NCBI GenBank assembly: GCA_963704615.1
Contig: OY969923.1
Location: 930,001-994,000 of the forward strand
DNA: 64,000 bases
DNA from: Bog-756 sp963704615
GTDB lineage: Bacteria > Actinomycetota > Acidimicrobiia > Acidimicrobiales > RAAP-2
Direction of reading: 5' to 3'
The position numbers and the translations under genes are program-made. Numbering within the stretch: position 1 is the stretch's first letter; each line of letters opens with the position of its first letter. This document shows, in pieces, positions 16,222 through 24,762 of this stretch. The notes below the pieces were generated by a model, which saw nothing but the letters and a program-made list of their open reading frames with translations, did no database searches and had not been told where the DNA came from.

Positions 16222-18318
16222 GTGAACGGGGTACTCGGCCACACCGGCGTCCTCCTCGGGTTCGCGGCCGCGGTGGCCGGCTGCATTGTCGTCGCCGTGG
16301 GCCTGGCTCGGGGCAAGGGCACCACCATGCGCAGCGGACAGCTCTACGCCCCCATCGTTCTGTTGGGAGGCCTGGTGGCCGTGGCCGCCATGGAGCATGC
16401 GCTGGTCACCCACGACTTCTCGTTGACCTATGTGGCCGACAACAACAGTCGGGCCACCCCGTTGCTGTACTCGATCACCGGCCTGTGGTCGGCCCTGGCC
16501 GGATCGATCCTGCTGTGGGCGGTGATCCTCGCCGGTTACGCCACGGTGATGGTCTGGCGCTTCCGCCACCGCTCCACGGAGCCGATGGTGGCGTGGGCCA
16601 CCCTGGTGGTCTACGTGGTGACGGCCTTCTTCTTCGGCCTGATGCTGGGACCGTCCGATCCCTTCACCCATGTCACCGGGGCGGTGCCGTCGAGCGGGCT
16701 CGGTCCCAACGTTCTCCTGCAGGACAACCCGCTGGTGCTCTTCCATCCGCCCATGTTGTATCTGGGCCTGGTCGGCTTCACCCTGCCCTTCGCCTTCGCC
16801 GTGGCCTCCTTGATCACCGGCCGGCTCGACGAGGACTGGCAGACCGAGACCCGCCGGTGGACGCTGCTGGCGTGGACGTTCCTGACCATCGGCATCGTGC
16901 TCGGCGCCTGGTGGTCCTACCAGGTGCTCGGGTGGGGCGGCTTTTGGGCATGGGACCCGGTGGAGAACGCCTCGCTGCTGCCGTGGCTGGTGGGCACGGC
17001 CTACCTCCACTCGGTGATGGTCCAACAGCGCCGGGGGCTCCTGCGCATCTGGAACCTCTCTCTGATCGTGGCCGCCTTCAGCCTGACCATCCTGGGGACG
17101 TTCCTGACCCGGTCGGGGGTGCTCCAGTCGGTGCACTCGTTCTCGACGTCGACCATCGGACCGGTGCTCCTCGTCTTCTTCGGCGTGGTCGTGGTCGTCG
17201 GGGTCGGCCTCATCGCCTGGCGCGGGGACCGGTTGCGGTCGCCGGGGGGGATCGACTCCCCGATCAGCCGGGAGGGTGCCTTCCTGGCCAACAACCTCCT
17301 CTTCGTGGTCTTCGCCTTCGTGGTCCTACTGGGGACGGTCTTCCCCCTGCTCTACGAGGCCCTCAACTCGGGCCAGCAGGTCTCGGTGGGAGCGCCGTAC
17401 TTCAACCGGCTGGTCGTCCCGATCGGCCTCGCCCTCCTGTTCCTGATGGCGGTGGCCCCGGCCCTCCCGTGGCGCAAGACCACCGTGGCGGTGATGCGGG
17501 GACGACTGGCCGTGCCCGCCGCCACCGGTGTGGTGGTGATCGTCGCCTGCGTGGTCGCCGGCATCCACGGGATCGAGCCTCTGCTGGCCTTCGGGCTCGG
17601 TGCCTTCGCGGCCGCCTCGGCGGCCCGAGCCCTGGTCCTCTCGATCCGGGGGGCGTGGCGCGGCGCCGTCGCCGCCGGAGCTTCGCCCGGGCGGGCCGTC
17701 CTGGCCGGCTGGCGGGGGATGGTGGGCCGGGCCAACGGCGGCATGGTGGTCCACATCGGCGTCGTGGTCATCGCCGTGGGGCTGACCGCGGCCACCGCCT
17801 TTGGCCAGCGCGGCGAGGTGCGTCTGGTCCGCGGTCAGACGGCCGCCTTCGCCGGCCACACCGTCGAGTTCGTGGGGACCCGGACGGTGGTCTCGCCGTC
17901 CCACACCGCACTGGAGGCCATCCTGCGGATCGACGACGGCGGCACCTTCCTGCCGGCCATCAGCCAGTTCGGCACCGGCACCCAAGCGGTAGGAACTCCG
18001 GCCATCGACTCGAGCTGGCGCTCCGACGTGTATCTGACCATCGACTCGATCCCCGCCAAGGGGTCGGCGTGGACGTTCGGCGTGGTCGTGCAGCCGTTGG
18101 TCATGTGGCTGTGGATCGGCGGCGCCCTCGTGGTGGTGGGCTCGATCCTGTCGGCCATCCCCGGTCGACGGCGACGTCCGACTGATCCGGTGTCGGCGCC
18201 CGTGGTCGACGCCGCCCGCCCCTCTGCTCCCGAGCCGGACGAGTTGGTGGCCAGCCGGGTGGTGTCCTCGGAGCCCAAAGCGAATCCGCTCCCGGTGGGC
18301 GCCGGTGACTCCTCGTGA
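16222..18318 (+). CDS. ccmF: Cytochrome c haem lyase subunit CcmF
   Basis: Large membrane protein that moves haem from CcmE to apocytochrome. About 698 residues with many helices. The haem-binding motif WGGFWAWDPVENASLLPW (about residue 235) is exact, and conserved histidines occur in FHPPMLYLG and in VVHIGVV. The GTG at 16222 giving MNGVLGHTG is preferred over a TTG 9 codons upstream because the family begins with this helix. The C-terminal cytoplasmic tail is variable. Confidence 0.93.
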   Translation: MNGVLGHTGVLLGFAAAVAGCIVVAVGLARGKGTTMRSGQLYAPIVLLGGLVAVAAMEHALVTHDFSLTYVADNNSRATPLLYSITGLWSALAGSILLWAVILAGYATVMVWRFRHRSTEPMVAWATLVVYVVTAFFFGLMLGPSDPFTHVTGAVPSSGLGPNVLLQDNPLVLFHPPMLYLGLVGFTLPFAFAVASLITGRLDEDWQTETRRWTLLAWTFLTIGIVLGAWWSYQVLGWGGFWAWDPVENASLLPWLVGTAYLHSVMVQQRRGLLRIWNLSLIVAAFSLTILGTFLTRSGVLQSVHSFSTSTIGPVLLVFFGVVVVVGVGLIAWRGDRLRSPGGIDSPISREGAFLANNLLFVVFAFVVLLGTVFPLLYEALNSGQQVSVGAPYFNRLVVPIGLALLFLMAVAPALPWRKTTVAVMRGRLAVPAATGVVVIVACVVAGIHGIEPLLAFGLGAFAAASAARALVLSIRGAWRGAVAAGASPGRAVLAGWRGMVGRANGGMVVHIGVVVIAVGLTAATAFGQRGEVRLVRGQTAAFAGHTVEFVGTRTVVSPSHTALEAILRIDDGGTFLPAISQFGTGTQAVGTPAIDSSWRSDVYLTIDSIPAKGSAWTFGVVVQPLVMWLWIGGALVVVGSILSAIPGRRRRPTDPVSAPVVDAARPSAPEPDELVASRVVSSEPKANPLPVGAGDSS

Positions 18319-18934
18319 TCACCACTCCGGGCGACGGACGGTGACCGGCGACGACCGGACCGGGGGGACCGGCACCGCCCCCGCGGGTGCGCCGGCCAAG
18401 CACACGGCGCGTTGGGTGGCCGGGGCCGTGCTGGTGATCACCGCCGGCCTGGTCGCCGTGCTGGCCACCCGGCCCCCAGCCACGGTGGCCGAGGTGCAGA
18501 GTCCCCTGGTGGGCAAGACGGCGCCGCCGGTCGTCGGGGTGACCCTGGACGGCACCCACTTCGCCCTGCCCAACCCACCTGATCGCTATACGGTGATCAA
18601 CTTCTTCGCCAGCTGGTGCGAGCCGTGCCAGACCGAGGGGCCGAATCTGGTGCAGTTCGCGTTCGAGCACGAACACACCGGCGACGCCTCCTTGCTCAGC
18701 GTCGTCTTCGACGACACCTCGAGTGCGGCCCGCGCCTACCAGGCGTCACTCGGCGCCACCTGGCCGACGTTGGCCGATCCCGGATCGAGGTTGGCCCTGA
18801 GCTTCGGGGTCCGGGCCCCGCCCTCGACCTTCGTCATCGCTCCCGACGGGCGGGTGGTGGCCTACATCGTGGCCCCGGTCACCGCGGCCGATCTGAACAA
18901 GGTCATCGCCGAGGCCAAGGCCGCCCACGCATGA
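18305..18934 (+). CDS. ccmG: Membrane-anchored thioredoxin-like CcmG/DsbE
   Basis: Reduces the haem-binding cysteines of apocytochrome c. 209 residues: one membrane anchor (about 35-56), then a thioredoxin fold with the active site FFASWCEPCQ (C-x2-C at about 104-107) and the cis-proline region RAPPSTFVI. The start is uncertain: GTG 18305 overlaps ccmF by 14 bp, while GTG 18341 would remove 12 residues and leave a 22-nt gap. Neither has a clear ribosome site. Confidence 0.88.
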   Translation: MTPRDHHSGRRTVTGDDRTGGTGTAPAGAPAKHTARWVAGAVLVITAGLVAVLATRPPATVAEVQSPLVGKTAPPVVGVTLDGTHFALPNPPDRYTVINFFASWCEPCQTEGPNLVQFAFEHEHTGDASLLSVVFDDTSSAARAYQASLGATWPTLADPGSRLALSFGVRAPPSTFVIAPDGRVVAYIVAPVTAADLNKVIAEAKAAHA

Positions 18935-20262
18935 GCGGGAAGAAGTTCCCCCTGTGGACGGTGCTGGCCGTCGTCCTGGTGGCCGCCCTGGTCGTGGGCA
19001 GCGGCGTGCTCTCGTCCTCGCCGCCCACTCCGGCCCAGCGGGCGGCGGCCATCGAATCGGTGATCCGCTGCCCCAGCTGTGAGGACCTGTCGGTGGCCAA
19101 CTCGAGCGCGGCGACGGCGGTGGCGGTCCGGACCACCGTTCGCCAGCTGGTGGCCCAGGGGGAGACCGATCAGCAGATCGAGAACTATCTGGTGGCTCGG
19201 TACGGCTCGTCCATCGTGTTGGACCCCCCGGCACGCGGGTGGTCGCTCCTGGTGTGGCTGGTGCCGGTGATCGGTGGGCTGGTGGCGATCGCCGCCCTGG
19301 CCGTCTTCCTGCTCCGCCGCCGGGGGGCGGTCGGTCCTGACCCGAAGGGTGACGGGGAGACCGGCCCGGCCGACGTCGCCTCACTCGAGGAGCGGAGGAG
19401 TTTCCTCGAGCGCTCGCTGTCCGACGCCGACGCCGAGTTCCTGGCTGGCGATCTCTCGGATCAGGACTATCTGGCCCTGCGCCAGCGGGACATGGCCCGA
19501 CTGGCCCTGGTGGAGACCCGCCTGGTCGAGGCGCGGCAGGCGGCGGCCGTGCGGGTACCGGTGGGCGCCCTGGTCGCCGGGGCCCCGGCGGTCGGAAACG
19601 GATCCTCGCTCCGAACCGCCCGCGCCGAGTCGACACCGAGCGTTCCTGGCCCCGAGCCGGGTTCGGACCGGCGGACGTCCTCCGGCAGCCGGAGCCGCAC
19701 TCGGAGCCGACGCAGCTGGTGGTTCCTGGGTGGTGCGATCGCCGCCTTGGGAGCGGCGCTGATCGTGGCCGTGTCGCTGTTCGCCACCAACCGGCTGCCG
19801 GGTCAGACGGCGACCGGAAGCATCAACCTCAGCCAGTCCCAACAGATCGAAGAGTCACTGGCCCAGGCGGCCACCTACCAAAACGAAGGTCAGCTGGGAC
19901 CGGCGGCCCAGCTGTACCAGTCGGTACTGGTCAAGCAGTCCGACAACGAGGTCGCCCTGGCCCAACTGGGGTGGCTCGAGTTCGAGACCGGACAACAGGG
20001 CAACTCCCGCGGGCTGATCGATGACGGGATCGCCAAGCTCCACCGGGCGGTGCAGCTGGACCCGGGCGACTACGCGGTGCGCCTCTACCTGGGAACCGTT
20101 CTCCTCCAACACCAGGGCGATGCCGCCGGTGCCGTGGCCCAGTACCGCCTGTTCCTGGCGGACGGGCCGCCGGCGACCCTGGTCGACCAGGCCGCTCCGG
20201 AGATCCGCCAGGCCTACCAGGAGGCGGGAGTTCCGCTCCCGACCGGGCTGCCCGCAGGCTGA
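18931..20262 (+). CDS. CcmH-CcmI fusion: apocytochrome thioreductase plus TPR chaperone
   Basis: 443 residues. Residues 1-130 are CcmH/NrfF-like: signal anchor, the redox motif IRCPSCEDLSV (C-x2-C), a helical bundle ending VLDPPARGWSLLVW, and a second membrane helix. A CcmI-like linker follows (LEERRSFLERSLSDADAEFLAGDLSDQDY), then a third membrane helix (about 265-287) and a C-terminal TPR-type repeat region (from about 308) that should present apocytochrome to the haem lyase. Many proteobacteria encode CcmH and CcmI separately. ATGA overlap with ccmG; last gene of the operon. Confidence 0.82.
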   Translation: MSGKKFPLWTVLAVVLVAALVVGSGVLSSSPPTPAQRAAAIESVIRCPSCEDLSVANSSAATAVAVRTTVRQLVAQGETDQQIENYLVARYGSSIVLDPPARGWSLLVWLVPVIGGLVAIAALAVFLLRRRGAVGPDPKGDGETGPADVASLEERRSFLERSLSDADAEFLAGDLSDQDYLALRQRDMARLALVETRLVEARQAAAVRVPVGALVAGAPAVGNGSSLRTARAESTPSVPGPEPGSDRRTSSGSRSRTRSRRSWWFLGGAIAALGAALIVAVSLFATNRLPGQTATGSINLSQSQQIEESLAQAATYQNEGQLGPAAQLYQSVLVKQSDNEVALAQLGWLEFETGQQGNSRGLIDDGIAKLHRAVQLDPGDYAVRLYLGTVLLQHQGDAAGAVAQYRLFLADGPPATLVDQAAPEIRQAYQEAGVPLPTGLPAG

Positions 20263-20326
20263 GACTCCCGGCTACCAGGCGGTCGAGGAGGCGATCCCGT
20301 CGGGGTGCCGTCACCGGGACCGGGGG

Positions 20327-20901
20327 TCAGCGGGCCGGAGCCCACGGTTCGATCCACGGTGAGGCGGGCCAGTCCTCGACCGCGGCCATCAGCGAGAAGG
20401 CGGTGGCTCCGTCGATGGTCTCGCGAATGACGTCGGCGTGGCCGGCGTGGCGAGCCGTCTCCGCGATCAGATGGAGAAGGACCCAGCGGACGGACCATGA
20501 CTTCTGCTCGGCCGGGAACCACGGGGTGTCCTGGGGGATGGGAACCGACTGACCGAGATCGGCGATCCCGGCCACGATGGCGTCCGTTTCCGCCGTGGTG
20601 CGCTGGTAGCGGTCGAGGACCCCGCTCAGCGTGTCGTGGGGGCGGAAGCGGAAGTTCTCCCCCCAGTCGGCCTCCGGGTCGAAGGGGGCCTGGCGCTGGA
20701 GAACCATGTCCATCCAACGCGACTCCACCCGGCTGAGGTGGTTGATGAGCCCCCCGACGGAGAGCTCGCTGGCCGACGGCGTCAGCCTGGCTGGTCGTCG
20801 TTGAGCCCGTAGGCGGTGAGGCGGAGAACGTAGCGCTGTTGGTCCAGGGAGGCGAGGAGCCCGTCGTGCTCATCGCGGACGGGTCGGACAGTTCCGGGCA
20901 T
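20327..20901 (-). pseudogene. DinB/DUF664-family protein, one-base frameshift
   Basis: The N-terminal part, from ATG 20901 (MPGTVRPVRDEHDGLLASLDQQR, preceded by GGAGGAA), runs to YGLNDDQ. A family-like sequence then continues one frame over (RLTPSASELSVGGLINHLSRVESRWMDM and on to PWAPAR). Adding one G near 20788-20792 (CAG-GCC-AGG) joins the two into about 191 residues. DinB/DUF664 proteins are four-helix metal-binding enzymes, in actinobacteria sometimes mycothiol-dependent S-transferases. Either a true frameshift or a base lost in sequencing or assembly. A TAGGTT box at 20960-20965 is a plausible promoter. Confidence 0.7.
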
Positions 20902-20968
20902 GGCTTCCTCCGTTGTTCGGCGTTTGTCTGTGTTGCCATCATCGGCGGCAAAACAGGACAACCTATAG

Positions 20969-20989
20969 CCAGTTTTGTGGGAATACTGG
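20969..20989. promoter_or_regulatory. Inverted repeat between the DinB and WYL genes
   Basis: CCAGT-N11-ACTGG lies immediately before the WYL regulator gene and covers AATACT (20982-20987), which ends 6 nt before its ATG. It could be the regulator's own operator. Five-base arms are short, so this is tentative. Confidence 0.3.
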
Positions 20990-20993
20990 TCCC

Positions 20994-21958
20994 ATGCGGG
21001 CCGATCGGCTGGTAGCCACCCTGATGCTTCTGCAGCGCCGCCACCAGGTCACCGCCCGAGAGGTGGCGGTCGAGCTGGAGGTCTCCGAGAGGACCGCCCG
21101 GCGAGACCTCGAAGCGCTGTCGGTGGCTGGCATCCCGGTGTACTCGCAGCCGGGGCGGGGCGGTGGCTGGAAGCTGCTCGGGGGGCCCGCACCGACCTCA
21201 CGGGGCTCAACGAAGCCGAGGCCCGTGCCTTGTTCCTCGTGGCCGGACCGGCCGCCGCGGCCACGCCGCAAATCAAGTCGGCCCTGACCAAGCTGGTCCG
21301 TGCCCTGCCCGAGACCTTCCGGGACAACGCCGAGGCGGCGGCGGCGTCCGTGGTGGTCGACACCAACCGATGGGGCCAGACCCGCCGGGGTCACCGGCTG
21401 CGTCATCTCGAGGCATTGCAGGCCGCGGTCATCGGCGGACATCAGGTCCGCCTTGGCTATCGCGCCCGCAACGGGGAGGTGACGACGCGGGTCGTCCACC
21501 CGCTCGGCCTGGTGACCAAGTCCACCGTGTGGTACCTGGTGGCCGCCACCGACACCGGCCTGCGGACATTCCGGGTTGATCGGGTGTCTGGGTTGGAGGC
21601 GACGGGAGAGCCGGTGGTCCGCCCCGCCGATTTCGACCTCCAGCAGGCCTGGGAGGAGATCGTGGCCACGGTCGATGTCCTCCGATCGCCGGTGCGGGTG
21701 GACGCCCTGGTCGATCCGGACGTCCTTCCCGTCCTGCGCTGGATCTTCGAGCGACAGCTCGACATCGGCCTGCCGTTGTCCGACGGCCGGCTGCCGGTGT
21801 CGGTCGGCGGCCAGAATCCCGAGGTCATCGCGGCTCAGTTGGCCGGCTTCGGAGGGAAGGTCGAGGTGCGAGCGCCGGCCCTGGCCCGGGCGTATCTGGC
21901 CCGGGTCGGGACCGAACTGGGCGCCCTCTACGGCGGCGAGGTCGTCCTGCCGCCATGA
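20994..21958 (+). pseudogene. HTH-WYL transcriptional regulator, one-base frameshift
   Basis: The N-terminal DeoR-like helix-turn-helix (MRADRLVATLMLLQRR, then VTAREVAVELEVSERTARRD) reads in one frame up to GGGWKLLGG. The rest (ARTDLTGLNEAEARALFLVAG to GGEVVLPP, with the WYL sensor domain) reads in another. Inserting one G in the G6 run at 21180-21185 restores about 321 residues, the usual length of these regulators of metabolism, DNA damage or phage defence. As given, the first frame stops at 21287. Homopolymer miscall or real inactivation cannot be told apart here. Confidence 0.78.
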
Positions 21959-22026
21959 TCGGTGATGACGGACGCTCATCCGAGGGACCGGGCTCCCGAG
22001 GAGGGTCGACGCCTGGGACAATTTCG

Positions 22027-22842
22027 TCACGGCCCCGGTAACGCCCGGCTGAAAGCGTTGGCAAAAGAAATGTCGCCGCCCCGAGCCAGAGGCATTGTGG
22101 TGGGGCGGCCGAGCAGCAGGGCCAGGATGTCGCGGGACGATCCCTCGATGGTCGCGGTTGCCGGGGTGCCGCGTCGGGCGCGCACCGAGCGGACGCTGGT
22201 GCCGCTGACGGTGATCTGGGTGATCGGGCCGTCGGTGGCGATGAGGAGCCACGACCCCATCAGTCCGGCATCGAACTCACGATGGTTGGCGCGACGGCGA
22301 TTGAGCCAGTCGAGACGGAACGGAAGAGCAGCATCGACGAAGATCTCGCTCCACCCACCGAGGCCCAGTCCGAGATCGCAGCCATGGACCTCCACCTCGG
22401 TGAGGCGCATCAGCGCCAGCCGCACCAGCGGGAGCGGACCCAGGTCGGGATTGTCATCGGGCTCGGTGACCATGACCGCCCAATCGGCTCCGACCGGTTG
22501 TGACCAGGCCCGCGTCAACCTCCGGCTCTCGGCGTCCAGGGACTCGACGACATCCCCCGGGGTCTCCCCGGCGGTGGCCACCAACGTGCCCGGTCGTTGG
22601 CCAAGGCGACCTGCGGGGTAGTAGGACGCCGGCCGTCCGGCCCGGGCATCGACGGTCATCCGGTGGAGCGACTGCGCCCCGTAGCGCAGATGACAGGCGA
22701 TGGTGAGCCGGCTCCACCCCGCCAGCTCGGACGGGGCGTCGAGACCGGTGTCGTCGAGACCCCCCAGGGCGGCCACGATCTCGGTGGTGCGCGCCTCGAT
22801 GGCCGCCACCAACGCGGGGCCCCGGCCATCCGATGAGTCCAC
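22027..22842 (-). CDS. Mycothiol-dependent maleylpyruvate isomerase-like protein
   Basis: 271 residues. The N-terminal MDMPI/DinB-like four-helix domain has GWSRLTIACHL (about residue 42) and EVEVHGCDLGLG (about 150), supplying the histidine and acidic metal ligands of the family. The C-terminal domain (about 190-271) resembles the SCP2-like part often attached, ending LLLGRPTTMPLARGG. Such proteins use mycothiol or act as unknown S-transferases; no ring-cleavage genes are nearby, so the substrate is open. GTG start; no Shine-Dalgarno. Confidence 0.72.
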   Translation of the reverse strand: MDSSDGRGPALVAAIEARTTEIVAALGGLDDTGLDAPSELAGWSRLTIACHLRYGAQSLHRMTVDARAGRPASYYPAGRLGQRPGTLVATAGETPGDVVESLDAESRRLTRAWSQPVGADWAVMVTEPDDNPDLGPLPLVRLALMRLTEVEVHGCDLGLGLGGWSEIFVDAALPFRLDWLNRRRANHREFDAGLMGSWLLIATDGPITQITVSGTSVRSVRARRGTPATATIEGSSRDILALLLGRPTTMPLARGGDISFANAFSRALPGP

Positions 22843-22880
22843 GACCCATCTTCGCAGACCATGCGGCGTTCGCCCCTCGC

Positions 22881-22886
22881 TACTCT
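22881..22886 (+). promoter_or_regulatory. Leaderless promoter of the sulfotransferase gene
   Basis: TACTCT ends 6 nt before ATG 22893 and there is no Shine-Dalgarno. This decides the start against an in-frame ATG at 22833 that would overlap the divergent gene. Confidence 0.55.
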
Positions 22887-22892
22887 GACGGG

Positions 22893-23816
22893 ATGGTGGA
22901 GCGGCCGACGGCGACGCCGGAGCCGACCCGTTACCGATCGGCGGACGAGGACAGCGGGCGCTGGCTCGGCTTCCCCTTCCGTCGAGGCGACATCGTCATC
23001 AGCACCCGCTCCAAGAGCGGGACCACCTGGGTCCAGATGATCTGTGCCCTCCTGATCTTCCAGACGACCAACCCGCCCGGTTCACTGGCTCAGCTGTCCC
23101 CTTGGCTCGACTGGCTGATCGACCCGTTGCCCGAGGTGCTGGCCCGGCTGGCGGCCCAGGATCACCGGCGGTTCATCAAGACCCACACGCCCCTGGACGG
23201 CATCCCCTTCGATCCCCGGGCCACCTACATCGTGGCCGCCCGGCATCCACTCGATGCCGCGGTGTCGCTCTACCGTCAGGGCGCCAACATCGACCAGGAC
23301 CGGCTCCGCGCCCTGTCCGGCCGGCCCGGTTCCCGACCCGACGACCCAAAGCGCCCGGCGTTGCCCGAGTGGCTCCTCACCTGGATGGAGGCGGACGTCG
23401 ATCCGCAGGAGAATCTGGACTCCTTGCCCGGGGTGGCGTGGCACCTCACCGACGCCTGGGGGCGCCGGAATGATCCGAACGTCGTGCTCGTCCACTACGA
23501 CGACCTGCAGGTCGACCTGGCCGGCGAGATGCGTCGGCTGGCCGCCATCCTCGGGATCGACGTGCCCGCCGTCCTCTGGCCCGAGCTGGTGGAGGCGGCC
23601 ACCTTCGAGAGCATGCGTGCCCATGTCGACCGGGTGGTGCCGGATCCGTCGGGGATTCTGAGGGACCGGGCGGCGTTCTTCCGGCGCGGCACCTCCGGTG
23701 CCGGCCGGCAGCTGCTCACCGAGGATGAATACCGGCGCTATCGCCAGCGCATGGCCCAGCTGGCCCCACCGGACATGGTGGCCTGGCTCCACCGTGAGCA
23801 AACGGAACCGACCTGA
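22893..23816 (+). CDS. PAPS-dependent sulfotransferase
   Basis: 307 residues. The 5'-phosphosulfate-binding loop reads TRSKSGTTWVQ (about residue 34), and the 3'-phosphate-binding segment reads YIVAARHPLDAAVSLYRQG (about 110-128). A late FFRRGTSGAGRQLL matches the C-terminal R-x-G-x-x-G loop that closes on PAPS. It transfers sulfate to an alcohol or amine, in actinobacteria often a lipid, glycan or steroid; the acceptor is not evident. Convergent with the VOC gene, ends 20 bp apart. Confidence 0.85.
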   Translation: MVERPTATPEPTRYRSADEDSGRWLGFPFRRGDIVISTRSKSGTTWVQMICALLIFQTTNPPGSLAQLSPWLDWLIDPLPEVLARLAAQDHRRFIKTHTPLDGIPFDPRATYIVAARHPLDAAVSLYRQGANIDQDRLRALSGRPGSRPDDPKRPALPEWLLTWMEADVDPQENLDSLPGVAWHLTDAWGRRNDPNVVLVHYDDLQVDLAGEMRRLAAILGIDVPAVLWPELVEAATFESMRAHVDRVVPDPSGILRDRAAFFRRGTSGAGRQLLTEDEYRRYRQRMAQLAPPDMVAWLHREQTEPT

Positions 23817-23835
23817 CCACCCCGGGTCAACATCC

Positions 23836-24336
23836 TCACGCCACCGTGGTCCCGTACATCTCGAGGAGTGGGTCCTTGATGAGCTCGAGCCTCTCGCCGT
23901 CGGGCCCGTTGAAGTACAGCGATGAACCGCTCAGGTTCATGGTGGGCACCCCGGCGTCCTCGAGTCGCGCCCGTAGGTGGTCCCAGCGCTCCTCGGTGAC
24001 CGAGATGGCGATGTGGTGGAGGCCACCCAGCACCTCGGCGTAGCGCCCGAGGTCCAGACCGGGGAAGTCGAAGAAGGCCAGCAGGTTCCCGTTCCCGATG
24101 TCGAAGAAGAAGTGGGTCGACCCCTGGTAGTCGCGGTTCTCGAACAGTTCGGTGAGGGGGAACTCGAGCACCCCCTGGTAGAAGTCGATGGTGCGTTCGA
24201 CGTCACCCGACAGCAGTGCGAAGTGGTGCAGGCCCCGGGCCGACGACGGCGGTCGCTCGCCGGGGGAGCGAAGGTATCTCGCCCGCAGCGCGGCCCACTC
24301 GTCTTTGCGATCGACATCAGCGCCGTGCGCCACCAT
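23836..24336 (-). CDS. VOC-family (glyoxalase/dioxygenase fold) protein
   Basis: 166 residues. A beta-alpha-beta-beta-beta repeat fold with GLHHFALLSGDVERTIDFYQ (about residue 40) and GLHHIAISV (about 110), each giving a metal-binding histidine, plus a late glutamate in PDGERLELI. The enzyme class (glyoxalase, dioxygenase, resistance protein) cannot be set. The ATG is supported by AGGTGG 7 nt upstream; a GTG one codon earlier is the alternative. Promoter TATAGT at 24357-24362. Confidence 0.8.
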   Translation of the reverse strand: MVAHGADVDRKDEWAALRARYLRSPGERPPSSARGLHHFALLSGDVERTIDFYQGVLEFPLTELFENRDYQGSTHFFFDIGNGNLLAFFDFPGLDLGRYAEVLGGLHHIAISVTEERWDHLRARLEDAGVPTMNLSGSSLYFNGPDGERLELIKDPLLEMYGTTVA

Positions 24337-24356
24337 CACATCACCACCTGGCGCGG

Positions 24357-24362
24357 ACTATA
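24357..24362 (-). promoter_or_regulatory. Promoter of the VOC gene
   Basis: TATAGT on the minus strand lies 20 nt before the ATG, leaving room for a short leader that contains the AGGTGG ribosome site. This contrasts with the leaderless gene diverging from it. Confidence 0.5.
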
Positions 24363-24419
24363 CCGCTCGGATCGAGGATGAGCGGGTGCCCGGCGAGCGA
24401 GCACTGTACCGGCCCCCAT

Positions 24420-24425
24420 TAGGGT
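24420..24425 (+). promoter_or_regulatory. Leaderless promoter of the ABM gene
   Basis: TAGGGT ends 6 nt before ATG 24432; no Shine-Dalgarno is present. Confidence 0.55.
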
Positions 24426-24431
24426 CTGGCG

Positions 24432-24728
24432 ATGGTCCTCGAACACGCCGTCCTCGACGTCAGACCCGGACAGCAGGAGCAGTTCGAAGCGGCGTTCGCT
24501 CTCGCCCAGCCGCTCATCTCTTCGATGGGTGGCTGCCGCTCGGTCCGGTTGGAGCGCAGCTGGGAGACGCCCACTCGCTATCTGCTCCTGGTGGAGTGGG
24601 ACAGCCTCGAGGCCCACATCGAGGGTTTCCGCGGCTCGCCGGAGTATCAGGAGTGGAAACGCCTCCTGCACCACTTCTACGATCCGCCGCCTCTGGTCGA
24701 GCACTACGAGACCGTGGTCCGGCTCTGA
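24432..24728 (+). CDS. Antibiotic biosynthesis monooxygenase (ABM) domain protein
   Basis: 98 residues forming a single ABM ferredoxin-like domain: HAVLDVRPGQQEQFEAAFA, GCRSVRLERSWETP, YLLLVEWDSLEAH. Family members are small cofactor-free monooxygenases, haem-degrading proteins or dimeric proteins of unknown use. No biosynthetic cluster is nearby, so a quinone-modifying or signalling role is as likely as antibiotic synthesis. Expressed from a leaderless promoter. Confidence 0.78.
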   Translation: MVLEHAVLDVRPGQQEQFEAAFALAQPLISSMGGCRSVRLERSWETPTRYLLLVEWDSLEAHIEGFRGSPEYQEWKRLLHHFYDPPPLVEHYETVVRL

Positions 24729-24762
24729 GCCGGCACAACCGTTCGAGCCGTCCGGGACCCAC

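Noticed and set aside
22833..22892. Upstream ATG for the sulfotransferase
   Set aside because: It would overlap the divergent gene's start; the TACTCT box 6 nt before ATG 22893 and the family alignment favour the later start.
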